Source: Flavobacteriaceae bacterium
GTDB lineage: Bacteria > Bacteroidota > Bacteroidia > Flavobacteriales > Flavobacteriaceae
Length of the DNA: 64,000 bases
Direction of reading: 5' to 3'
Assembly: GCA_009827225.1 (NCBI GenBank)
Contig: WUAI01000006.1
Span: 1 to 64,000 of the forward strand
Numbering within the stretch: the stretch's first letter is position 1; each line of letters begins with the position of its first letter. Both the position numbers and the translations under genes were made by a program. The notes beneath the pieces were generated by a model. The model had not been told where the DNA came from, did not search any database, and was given only the letters and a program-made list of their open reading frames with translations. Shown here piece by piece: positions 17,703 through 25,744 of this stretch.

Positions 17703-18773
17703 TTAAAGCTGTGCATAAAAACTGAACGCAGCATAAATCACATCATCCTCTACAATACAATTCAATTTTGGCACGCCTACGTCTGTTAAAAGTACGAACT
17801 GTATCTTTCCGTGACTGTTCTTCTTGTCAAATATTAACAATTTAATAATCTGGGAGATGTCATGCTGTGTAAAGGATACCGAGCCATAGACTTCTTTAAT
17901 GTAATCGGCAAATTCCTTAGACAGGGAAGAAGGGAAATCAAAATAATGTTCTGAAATATAATTGGCCAAAATCATGCCTATGGCGATGGCTTCTCCGTGA
18001 AGTAAAGTCTCTTTGTCATCATTCTCCAGAAAATAGGATTCGATGGCATGTCCCAGTGTATGGCCGTAGTTCAATGTTTTACGCAGTCCTTTTTCCAATG
18101 GATCTTCCGTAATAACATCATTCTTGATGACAATGGATTCCCAAACCAGGGACTCCAGGCTTTCAGCATCCTGAGGGTCCATATTCATGACGCGCCGAAG
18201 ATAATCTTCAGAATGGATCAACCCATGTTTTAGCATTTCTGCCACACCCGAATCAAAATGTGCTTTTGGTAATGTTTGTAGAAATGTAGTATCCACCACC
18301 ACCACTTTCGGATTTCGAATGATCCCTATCTGATTCTTCAAACTGCCAAGGTCCACGCCTGTTTTACCTCCTACCGATGCATCCACCATGGCGAGCAATG
18401 AAGTGGGAATGTTGATAAACTCAATCCCCCGTTGATAAGTGCATGCGACAAAGCCTCCAAGATCCGTAACGACTCCTCCGCCCACATTTATCAGTAAGCT
18501 ATTGCGATCTGCCCCTAGCTTCGACATCTTTTCCCAAACCTCCAAACAGCTGTGGATATTCTTGTGTGCTTCCCCTTCAGGAATGGAGATGTGTATGAAA
18601 TCCTGATCGATATCAAGCTTATTCTCGAATCGAGGAATACAGTGTTCATGGGTATTTTCGTCGGAAAGCACAAATATCCTGGACGGATTTATTTCAGTAA
18701 TAATTTCCGTGAGAGCTTCCCACGCGCCCTCGTTGCAATATACCGAACCTCTGTCCTTGATAATTTTATTCAT
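17703..18773 (-). CDS. aroB: 3-dehydroquinate synthase
   Basis: 356 residues from MNKIIKDRGSVY. The NAD-binding segment INVGGGVVTDLGGFVACTYQRG is intact, as are the zinc-binding and catalytic parts: SGVAEMLKHGLI, LNYGHTLGHAIES and LLHGEAIAIGM. It converts DAHP to 3-dehydroquinate, step two of the shikimate pathway; aroQ (step three) is at 42161. The start at 18773 was preferred to 18803 because the extra ten residues are not part of the domain and the longer version would invade the divergent promoter. Confidence 0.95.
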   Translation of the reverse strand: MNKIIKDRGSVYCNEGAWEALTEIITEINPSRIFVLSDENTHEHCIPRFENKLDIDQDFIHISIPEGEAHKNIHSCLEVWEKMSKLGADRNSLLINVGGGVVTDLGGFVACTYQRGIEFINIPTSLLAMVDASVGGKTGVDLGSLKNQIGIIRNPKVVVVDTTFLQTLPKAHFDSGVAEMLKHGLIHSEDYLRRVMNMDPQDAESLESLVWESIVIKNDVITEDPLEKGLRKTLNYGHTLGHAIESYFLENDDKETLLHGEAIAIGMILANYISEHYFDFPSSLSKEFADYIKEVYGSVSFTQHDISQIIKLLIFDKKNSHGKIQFVLLTDVGVPKLNCIVEDDVIYAAFSFYAQL

Positions 18774-18810
18774 ACTGAAAAATAGTGCTTTTCGAGATAT
18801 CAAATCTAGT

Positions 18811-18818
18811 TATATTTG
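18811..18818 (+). promoter_or_regulatory. -7 box of the proline dehydrogenase gene
   Basis: TATATTTG fits TAnnTTTG. It lies 16 nt upstream of the ATG at 18835, in the 61-nt divergent spacer with aroB. Confidence 0.6.
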
Positions 18819-18834
18819 TGATATAATTTTTACA

Positions 18835-20007
18835 ATGCCTGAGAATCCTATTTTCGATAATACCGAGATTGCCTTCAAGCTGAAAAGCGATGCCCAACTG
18901 GAACGGGCTTACTTCCTTTTTAAAATGATATCCAAAGAGCCGCTGGTGAAGATCGGTACTACGGTGACGAAATTTGCCTTGAATGTCAACCTTCCTGTAG
19001 AGGGGTTGATACGCTCCACGGTGTTCGATCATTTCTGTGGTGGGGTGAATGAAGATGATTGTATGCCTGTGGTCGATAACCTCAAAAATGCCAGGGTGTA
19101 TTCCGTTCTTGACTATTCCGTAGAAGGAAAAGAAGAAGAATCTCAGTTTGATTCCACGCTCGTTAAGGTAATGGAACTCACTCATTTTGCCGAAGAGAAA
19201 GATGCCATGCCGTTCTCAGTATTTAAGCCAACCGGCTTTGGCCGTTTTGAAATCTGGCGTAAGATTACCGAGAATGAGCCCTTGAGCGAAATTGAGCAAA
19301 TGGAGTGGGAGCGCATTGTAGGACGGTACGAAAAAATCTGCGACCTGGCCTTACAATGTGACATTGCCTTGCTCATCGACGGCGAAGAGACCTGGATGCA
19401 GGATGCGGCGGATGATCTCTGTGAACAGATGATGGAGAAATACAACAAGGAAAAGCCGATCGTATTCAATACGCTGCAATGCTATCGTTGGGACCGTTTG
19501 GACTACCTGAAGAAAGCGCATGCCAGGGCTAAGGAGAAGGGATACAAACTAGGCTTCAAAGTAGTTCGTGGTGCTTATATGGAAAAAGAAAACGAGCGGG
19601 CAGAGGAGAGAGGCTACCCAACACCAATCTGCGCGAACAAACAGGCTACGGACGATAGTTTTAATGATGTTATGCGTTATATTTTCGATCATCTTGACGA
19701 TATTTCTCTCTTCCTGGGAACGCATAATGAAGAGAGCAGTTATTTGGCGATGGCGCTTATGGAAGAGAAAGGCCTGTCCAAAGATGACCCAAGGGTATGG
19801 TTTGGGCAATTGTACGGGATGAGTGATCATATCAGTTACAACCTTGCCGATGCCGGTTATAATGTCGCCAAATATATTCCATTTGGTCCTGTGAAAGATG
19901 TGATGCCTTACCTTATCAGAAGGGCCGAGGAGAATACTTCGGTCGCCGGACAAACCAGCCGCGAACTTGATCTGTTGAAACGCGAAAAAGAGCGCCGGGA
20001 TATTTAG
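18835..20007 (+). CDS. proline dehydrogenase (flavoprotein)
   Basis: 390 residues, a stand-alone proline dehydrogenase rather than the long PutA fusion. Motifs of the FAD-binding TIM barrel include FNTLQCYRW, GFKVVRGAYMEKE, LFLGTHNEES and YIPFGPVKDVMPYLIRRAEENTS. It oxidises proline to pyrroline-5-carboxylate and passes electrons to quinones. The reading frame is open upstream into aroB, but the start is placed at 18835 (MPENPIFDN) because the promoter box lies just before it. It is convergent with the next gene; the stop codons abut with no terminator. Confidence 0.93.
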   Translation: MPENPIFDNTEIAFKLKSDAQLERAYFLFKMISKEPLVKIGTTVTKFALNVNLPVEGLIRSTVFDHFCGGVNEDDCMPVVDNLKNARVYSVLDYSVEGKEEESQFDSTLVKVMELTHFAEEKDAMPFSVFKPTGFGRFEIWRKITENEPLSEIEQMEWERIVGRYEKICDLALQCDIALLIDGEETWMQDAADDLCEQMMEKYNKEKPIVFNTLQCYRWDRLDYLKKAHARAKEKGYKLGFKVVRGAYMEKENERAEERGYPTPICANKQATDDSFNDVMRYIFDHLDDISLFLGTHNEESSYLAMALMEEKGLSKDDPRVWFGQLYGMSDHISYNLADAGYNVAKYIPFGPVKDVMPYLIRRAEENTSVAGQTSRELDLLKREKERRDI

Positions 20008-22164
20008 TTACTGCGTAAGTACCCGCAAAGCCTGCTCTTCCCGACCAATCTGGTGTAATCGAATTACTTTCTGTTCCTTTCTTTCGTTGGCTCGACCGTA
20101 GTTGTAATACACCGTACATTTCAGGAAAGTGGGTGCGGTATCTGCTTTATCCATGTTACCAAGATACTTTACGTTGATGAGCCATTGGCCCTTATCTCCA
20201 CCGTTGATCTCAAACTCTTCCTGGTTATAGCCTTTTAGCAGTTCATCCTTGATCCTTTTTTCATCTTTGGGATTGTGTTCCCAGGTAAAGAATCGCTTTG
20301 CCGGATTCACGAATTGCAACTCAAACTCCCCCGTGGTTTTACTCCAATCGAAAATGATACGAGCATCCATATCGGGCGCAGTTAGATGTTGCACCTTCAG
20401 CTTGCTCAGATCCAGCTTATCCCTGTGCTTGCCCACCAGGTGTTTGATCTCATTATCGGCGATGTTTACCAGTCCGTTAAAATCCAGGTTTGGATTGATA
20501 TTACCGTTTTCGATTCCGGTAAGTATATCCAGGCCTAATTGATAATCTCCGTTTGCCACATAAGCCAACGCCAGGTCTAAGTATGTCTGGGTTCGCTGCG
20601 GAAAACGATCAAACATGACATTGGCCACATCCAATGCCAGAGATGCATCATTACGCGACATGGCCTTTAGGTAAAGTCCGCGCAAAGCCGCAATGGAACT
20701 ATTATCGGTTTCCAGCAAATTATAGGCAATTTGGTTGGAGAGGGAAGCGTTGGCGCTGCGGAAATAATCCGATACATCGATAAGATATACCTCGTCATTC
20801 CAATAAGATCCTCTTTGTTGCAGGTAAAGATCATAGGCCTCCTTCACCGTATTTTGTGTTTTCAATCGATTCAGGTAGGGTGTTTCAAAAGAAGTATTGG
20901 TGGCCAACACTTTCCCGTCGTAAATGTTGTTTTTGAGTCGGCCGTCATCTTTAGCACCCGCGGCAGCTCTTGAAGCGGCCAGTTTGGTAGTGATCAAGAT
21001 TACTCCTCCGGATCCTTCCGAACCATAACGGTTGGTGGCGGCATACCCTTTCAGCACTTCTACCTCAGCTATATTGTTGGGATCGATGAAATCGGTTAAT
21101 TGGAGTCCGTTTTGTACCCGTCCTCCCGAATTCGACCTTGCCACCGGCGCGCCATCGATAATGATCAGGGCATAGTTATTTCCGAAGATAGAATTAGAAC
21201 CACGGATTACCGACTGACTCAAATCCTGGTTGGTTCCTCTTGATACTCCGGAGAACTTGCCTTCCGTGGCATCCGAAACCGTACTTTGGATAGTGTTGAT
21301 GTCTTTATCGCCAATTTTGGAAGTGGCGAAACCCTGCATGCGTTTGTCTTTGATAACTCCGCCAACAATAGCTTTGTTATCCGGATCCCTCTTTTTGTCC
21401 CCGGTAACTACCACCTGGTCCAGTTCGATACCTCCTGATTTTATGAAGACGTTCAAAGTGTTGTTCTCGTCCAGGACTTTCTCTACGGGCGACATACCGC
21501 CGGCTTGGAAAATAAGCACCTCACCGGGCACAGCTTCAATTTTATAGTTTCCGTCGGCATCAGGAACCACACTAAGACCGCTACCCTTTAACTTAATAAC
21601 GACGTCGCTGGCGGCTACGTCTTCTGCATAGACATTCCCGGAATAGATAAGTTTTTGTGCCCTGGTAGTATCTTCAGGCCCTACCAGGCTTATGAGGCGT
21701 CCTTTATTTGCCAATGCCAGGTACTTCAGATTTTCAGCATCGTTGGAGCGATTGCTGTTTACCACATAGAGATTTCCGCTACGCTTAAAACCATCGCTCA
21801 ATGCGTTTTCTTTTCCGTCGGTAAAGAGGAGCAGGGTATGGGTGGCTGGTACAGAGTTCAAGGACTGGTAGGAGGTGCCACCGTCATAATCGGAAGTAGC
21901 GAGGGCAGCCTTTACAATTCCCCAGTCGCCACCGTTGATCTCATAATTCCTATTGGTGGAATTGGTATTGTTGAATTCGATGACTGTCACTTGGGCTTCG
22001 GTGTACTTTCCGAAGTATTTATCCAGAAAGTCAAACTCCTTCTGGATGTTTCGGTCGTTCATGGACAGAGAAGTATCCCAGCCAATGGTGACCTGTGTTT
22101 GGGCAAAAAGGGGTAAAGAGCAAAGGAAGCAGAATGGAAGTACAAATTTTTTGAGTAAAGCCAT
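20008..22164 (-). CDS. vWA-like plus TonB-receptor-plug protein without a barrel
   Basis: 718 residues from ATG at 22164; an in-frame TTG at 22176 is less likely. Signal peptide: ALLKKFVLPFCFLCSLPLFAQ. The next region resembles a von Willebrand A domain with a MIDAS-like DTSLS motif. A carboxypeptidase-regulatory-like strand segment leads to VVVTGDKKR, then a TonB-dependent receptor plug (GKFSGVSRG, VIRGSNSIFG, ALIIIDGAPV, VEVLKGYAATNRYGSEGSGGVILITTK). There is no 22-strand barrel. Instead there are helical TPR-like repeats (about 480-560) and a C-terminal beta domain resembling DUF2135. A receptor role in transport is therefore unlikely; a scaffold or surface complex role is possible. Confidence 0.82.
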   Translation of the reverse strand: MALLKKFVLPFCFLCSLPLFAQTQVTIGWDTSLSMNDRNIQKEFDFLDKYFGKYTEAQVTVIEFNNTNSTNRNYEINGGDWGIVKAALATSDYDGGTSYQSLNSVPATHTLLLFTDGKENALSDGFKRSGNLYVVNSNRSNDAENLKYLALANKGRLISLVGPEDTTRAQKLIYSGNVYAEDVAASDVVIKLKGSGLSVVPDADGNYKIEAVPGEVLIFQAGGMSPVEKVLDENNTLNVFIKSGGIELDQVVVTGDKKRDPDNKAIVGGVIKDKRMQGFATSKIGDKDINTIQSTVSDATEGKFSGVSRGTNQDLSQSVIRGSNSIFGNNYALIIIDGAPVARSNSGGRVQNGLQLTDFIDPNNIAEVEVLKGYAATNRYGSEGSGGVILITTKLAASRAAAGAKDDGRLKNNIYDGKVLATNTSFETPYLNRLKTQNTVKEAYDLYLQQRGSYWNDEVYLIDVSDYFRSANASLSNQIAYNLLETDNSSIAALRGLYLKAMSRNDASLALDVANVMFDRFPQRTQTYLDLALAYVANGDYQLGLDILTGIENGNINPNLDFNGLVNIADNEIKHLVGKHRDKLDLSKLKVQHLTAPDMDARIIFDWSKTTGEFELQFVNPAKRFFTWEHNPKDEKRIKDELLKGYNQEEFEINGGDKGQWLINVKYLGNMDKADTAPTFLKCTVYYNYGRANERKEQKVIRLHQIGREEQALRVLTQ

Positions 22165-22272
22165 AGCAAGAATCAATTTCCCATAAAATTAAGGAATGGA
22201 GTATAGTAAAACGATAGCCCCGATAAAAATTAACGCTTTTTTAGGATGTTCAAGCCCTCACCAATGTTACAA

Positions 22273-23514
22273 TTAGTCGTTGCTGCAGGGCTGCGCAATT
22301 TGAGCCAGTTGCCACATGAAATCGGTGGGATAGTAGGTGGAATCCGGATCTGCATTGCCATTGAGGTAATCCTCATATTCCGGAGCCCCTGTATAACCCG
22401 TAGGATGAAATCCTTTGGTCGCTGTTGGTTTATTGATCACATCAAATGTCATGGAGTCGGTAAACATCACCAGGTTTCTGGATCCTCTGGGTACATTATT
22501 GAGGGTGGCACGTGCATGACAACTAATGCAAGAAGAAGAGCTTACCAGGTTCATTTCGAGTATGGAATTACCAAGAATTGTAGGTTTGCCTTCGGAAGTG
22601 GTAAATTCGGTCTGACTCCCTTTTAACCGATAGTTTTTAAATACTTCAGGTACTCCAAATTCTTTAAACAGAGCAGCAAGGGCAGGGGTGGTGCTTCCTG
22701 TATCGTAGCCCTGGTTCACGATCTTGTGTGGTGGAATATATGGTTTATCCGTTCCGAAATCGTCCTTGCAACCTATGTAGTCGCATATTCCGGGATTACC
22801 GGAAAACTCGAAGGTAGACCATACCCAGTTAGGAAGCTCGTGGGTAACCAGGTGGAATCCCACCAATCCCATCAATTGATTTTCGAGATACTCATCGGTG
22901 TAGTTATTGTAGGCGCTAATGCGTTTGGTGTAGTATTTCGTCGCAAGGGAATCCCCTTCTTCAAGGGGCGTCCATTGGGCTTTGATCATCATGGCTTCCT
23001 GGGGGAAGCTAATTTTTCTTTGTTTGGCGAGATGGTATACAGTGTCTTGGTTATACAGGCCGTTATTTTGGATGTACTCGAACATAGGACGGTTGAGTCG
23101 CAGTTCTTCATAATAGGGATTGTCGAAGTTGAGGGTGAGAATGGCAAAATTCGTGGTTTTAAAATTGGATGAGTCGTTACTAATGTTATCGAGGAATGCT
23201 ATTGCCTTAGGCGGCATCTTAGATACGGGGATCCCTTTGGTGGGCCAGGGTTGTTGCCCGCAAGGATTTTGATAGGTGTATTCTTCGCTGGCCCAAAGCT
23301 CCCAATTCATATTCTCCGGGGTTTCGGTCTTTACCTGGAAAGAGCGGGCCATTTTCTCCCAAACGTATTGGTCGGTTTGATAAATGGCCATATTGGTATT
23401 GGGTTCCTGGGAGACGTCTGCATACTGATGCTTGGAATCGCAGCTGCTCAATAGTACTAATCCTGTTAAGAGTAGGGGAGTTGCCAACAAATAAATTCGC
23501 TTTGCCGAGACCAT
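22273..23514 (-). CDS. lipoprotein with a single CxxCH haem-binding motif
   Basis: 413 residues; lipobox MVSAKRIYLLATPLLLTGLVLLSSC, cysteine at residue 25. A CISCH motif near the C-terminus fits covalent haem c attachment, and nearby RNLVMFTDSMTF and NPCGQQPWP segments are conserved-looking. Other recognised cytochrome features (a distal Met in a c-type fold) are not obvious. It could be a cytochrome-like electron carrier or a redox enzyme of the outer or inner membrane leaflet. It stands alone, 83 nt from hicB. Confidence 0.72.
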   Translation of the reverse strand: MVSAKRIYLLATPLLLTGLVLLSSCDSKHQYADVSQEPNTNMAIYQTDQYVWEKMARSFQVKTETPENMNWELWASEEYTYQNPCGQQPWPTKGIPVSKMPPKAIAFLDNISNDSSNFKTTNFAILTLNFDNPYYEELRLNRPMFEYIQNNGLYNQDTVYHLAKQRKISFPQEAMMIKAQWTPLEEGDSLATKYYTKRISAYNNYTDEYLENQLMGLVGFHLVTHELPNWVWSTFEFSGNPGICDYIGCKDDFGTDKPYIPPHKIVNQGYDTGSTTPALAALFKEFGVPEVFKNYRLKGSQTEFTTSEGKPTILGNSILEMNLVSSSSCISCHARATLNNVPRGSRNLVMFTDSMTFDVINKPTATKGFHPTGYTGAPEYEDYLNGNADPDSTYYPTDFMWQLAQIAQPCSND

Positions 23515-23596
23515 ATTGAAAGAGATTTAGTTAATTATACCTAAATATCATGAGGTTTTGAGACGTTAGCAATACGTGTAAATACTTATAAGTTAG

Positions 23597-23980
23597 CTAT
23601 TTAACTAAATTAACGTCCTTAAAGTCATTGGCGAGGCGATGTAGGCCATCGGTAATCACAAGAAGTTTTTTATCTGAAAGGTTGGTGATACCTTTAACGT
23701 ACTGCCTAAAAAGGCTGCGATTCATTCCAATGTAATCTGCAAAGGCAGATTTATTGATTACGTTATAGTAATTGAAAAATTGCTCCAGATCGACGTGACA
23801 CTCTATTTGATATTTAGAAAGGTTACCTAATTTTAATTCTAAAGCGCTCAAAATATTGTCTTTGGTTTCCGGGATAGAATCGCCTACAGAAATAATTCCA
23901 TCTAGTTCTTGGACATATCCTGAAAAGCCTGTGCCGGTTTTTTCTATAATTATGTTAAGGTTTTTACTCATTGATAACAT
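23597..23980 (-). CDS. hicB: HicB-type antitoxin with C-terminal DNA-binding domain
   Basis: 127 residues (a start at 23971, MSKNLNI, is also possible). The N-terminal RNase H-like HicB fold is seen in LNIIIEKTGTGFSGYVQELDGIISVGDSIPETKDNI. The C-terminal part (INKSAFADYIGMNRSLFRQYVKGITNLSDKKLL) is a helix-turn-helix that should bind the operator upstream of hicA. HicB neutralises the HicA RNase. It lies 10 nt downstream of hicA, same strand. Confidence 0.88.
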   Translation of the reverse strand: MLSMSKNLNIIIEKTGTGFSGYVQELDGIISVGDSIPETKDNILSALELKLGNLSKYQIECHVDLEQFFNYYNVINKSAFADYIGMNRSLFRQYVKGITNLSDKKLLVITDGLHRLANDFKDVNLVK

Positions 23981-23990
23981 GAAAAGGCCT

Positions 23991-24173
23991 TTACAGACCT
24001 GCCTTCTTCAGTATGCTTCTTAATGTTCCGTGTGCCAGTTCTTTGCTCCCGTGCCTTGGAATGACTAAATCTCCGGATTTAGATGGGTGACGGTATAGAT
24101 CGTGTTTTTTTCCATGTCTATGAATGAACCATCCATCCTTTTTTAGTTTTCTAAGGAGTTCTGATACTTTCAT
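23991..24173 (-). CDS. hicA: HicA-type mRNA interferase toxin
   Basis: 60 residues, the usual HicA/YcfA length. The dsRBD-like fold is marked by SELLRKLKKDGWFIHRHGKKHDLYRHP and the catalytic histidine in HGSKELAHGTL. HicA cleaves mRNA when released from HicB. The toxin-first order is typical of hicAB. The gene is preceded by a palindromic operator and a -7 box. Confidence 0.9.
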   Translation of the reverse strand: MKVSELLRKLKKDGWFIHRHGKKHDLYRHPSKSGDLVIPRHGSKELAHGTLRSILKKAGL

Positions 24174-24214
24174 GATAATAATTATACGATGTGAAAATGA
24201 AGAACTCCTTGATG

Positions 24215-24222
24215 CAAATATA
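24215..24222 (-). promoter_or_regulatory. -7 box of the hicAB operon
   Basis: On the minus strand TATATTTG, a match to TAnnTTTG, 41 nt upstream of hicA and overlapping the adjacent palindrome. Confidence 0.6.
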
Positions 24223-24238
24223 TAACAAATATGTTATA
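24221..24238. promoter_or_regulatory. hicAB operator palindrome
   Basis: Perfect inverted repeat TATAACA-AATA-TGTTATA, overlapping the hicA -7 box by 2 nt. This is where the HicA-HicB complex would bind for autoregulation. Confidence 0.6.
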
Positions 24239-24424
24239 AAAAAACGGAGTTTGATGACTTAAACGATTATAAGATTTGAATCGTACCCAATGAAAACCTA
24301 ACAGGTCTTGATTACGCTTCAAGATCTCTTTATATAATAGAGCTGCAAAATTGTTAATAAGTAATAAAAAAATGAGACCACAGTGTTGAATATTGATTGA
24401 ATAATTGCATTATATTTCAGAAAG
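24239..24424. other. AT-rich intergenic stretch without visible gene
   Basis: The middle of the 337-nt interval between hicA and the XRE-ImmA/IrrE gene. It is AT-rich (about two thirds or more) and contains no supportable coding frame; the regulatory palindromes lie at both ends. Confidence 0.6.
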
Positions 24425-24450
24425 AAAAAAATGTATCCTTACATTTTTTT
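24425..24450. promoter_or_regulatory. 11-bp inverted repeat upstream of the XRE-ImmA/IrrE gene
   Basis: AAAAAAATGTA and TACATTTTTTT flank a 4-nt loop TCCT, giving an 11-bp perfect stem. Its core TGTA-N4-TACA (24432-24443) is repeated at 24496-24507. It could be an operator, or a weak transcript end. Confidence 0.5.
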
Positions 24451-24495
24451 AGCGTTAAACCCTTAGTAAATCATAAAATTAATACGGAAAATTAG

Positions 24496-24507
24496 TGTAA
24501 CCATACA
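24496..24507. promoter_or_regulatory. second TGTA-N4-TACA repeat, 3 nt before the start codon
   Basis: TGTA-ACCA-TACA with the same spacing as at 24432-24443 and 64 bp from it. The repeat directly precedes the ATG at 24511, a place where a bound repressor would block transcription or translation. Confidence 0.5.
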
Positions 24508-24510
24508 ATT

Positions 24511-25743
24511 ATGAACTCTGATAAACACGATAGCGACGATATTTTGAAAAGATTGCTGGAGCCAGAAAGTTCCAGAGTAAATGAGTCACTTCAAGAACTT
24601 TTTGATCAAAGGTTAAATAGCTTGGAGATTCCTAAAACCACCGCATTGAAAATAATGGGAATGAGCGTAAGAACATTGGATGGAATTTTAACGGGAGAAC
24701 AAAAGGTATTGGACTATACGCAGTTGATTAAACTTTCCAATTTTCTAGGTATTGAATTGGATGAGGTTGCACGACTTTATTTATCAATGCTCAAGGAGTC
24801 ATACGTCTTAGGAACCAATATAAGCCGTAAGAGTGAATTAGTGGATTTCTTGAATTCTAAGTTTAATCTAGCTGAACTCCGGAAGGTTGGAATTATTGAT
24901 TCATTGACAAATTATGACGAGATAACTAAATCAATAAATAGTTATTTCGGGCTTAAGGATATTTTCGATTATGAAGAGCCTAAGCTGAATGTTGTATTCA
25001 GTTCTGGTAAAAAAGCGAAGAAAAATTGTAGTATGGAAAATTGGATTTATATCGCTAAAAAGATGTGTGTAGAACTGCGAAACCCGAACAAATTCAGTCG
25101 TGAAAAACTTATAGAATATTTTCCAATGATACGTTCCTATTCCATGGATGTATCGCAAGGTATGATTAATGTCATTAGCCATTTATTCCAACTAGGTATA
25201 ACGGTTGTCTTTGTGCCGAAGTTTCCTTCATTGCATTTAAGAGGTGCAACTTTCGAAGTAAATAACAAACCTTGTATTGCCTTAACAGATTATAAAGGCT
25301 TCTATCCATCGATCTGGTTCGGTCTTATTCATGAATTGTACCATGTTTTGTTTGACTGGGAAGAAATTCGATCGACAAATTACCATATTTCTGAAGGTCC
25401 TAAACAGGAATTTGATCAGGGCTCTAAAAATGAAGTTGAAGCCGATGAGTTTGCAAGGAAGTACTTATTCTCACGTGAAAAGATGCGAGAAATTGAAGAC
25501 TATATAAATAATCATGAGTACGTTCGGGAATATGCCATAGTCAATCACGTTGATCCAAGTTTTATTTATGTTTTCAATGCCTATGATTCACTAAGCGCCG
25601 ATAAACGCGCCTGGGGAAGAGCATACAAGCGCAATCCGAAGATTCTTTTCAACACACTAAAGTCGAAACTGGAAAATGATCAAAAAAACTCAATACAATT
25701 TGAGGATCATATAAAATATTTACGTAATAGAATTTATAATTAA
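24511..25743 (+). CDS. XRE-type HTH plus ImmA/IrrE zinc metallopeptidase
   Basis: 410 residues. Residues about 30-90 form a helix-turn-helix (IPKTTALKIMGMSVRTLDGILTG ...). A long middle helical region follows. The C-terminal ImmA/IrrE domain has the zinc motif HELYH at 274-278 and a likely third ligand Glu310 in NEVEADEFA. Related proteins cleave a partner repressor or sense stress (ImmA-ImmR, IrrE-DdrO, XRE-ImmA antitoxins). A P63C-domain gene follows after 1 nt. Two inverted repeats in front suggest autoregulation. AT-rich and different in style from its neighbours, so probably horizontally acquired. Confidence 0.85.
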   Translation: MNSDKHDSDDILKRLLEPESSRVNESLQELFDQRLNSLEIPKTTALKIMGMSVRTLDGILTGEQKVLDYTQLIKLSNFLGIELDEVARLYLSMLKESYVLGTNISRKSELVDFLNSKFNLAELRKVGIIDSLTNYDEITKSINSYFGLKDIFDYEEPKLNVVFSSGKKAKKNCSMENWIYIAKKMCVELRNPNKFSREKLIEYFPMIRSYSMDVSQGMINVISHLFQLGITVVFVPKFPSLHLRGATFEVNNKPCIALTDYKGFYPSIWFGLIHELYHVLFDWEEIRSTNYHISEGPKQEFDQGSKNEVEADEFARKYLFSREKMREIEDYINNHEYVREYAIVNHVDPSFIYVFNAYDSLSADKRAWGRAYKRNPKILFNTLKSKLENDQKNSIQFEDHIKYLRNRIYN

Positions 25744-25744
25744 A

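Noticed and set aside
18709-18834. Upstream extension of the proline dehydrogenase frame into aroB
   Set aside because: The extra 42 codons are the antisense of the aroB N-terminus, and the promoter box lies inside them; the ATG at 18835 is the start.
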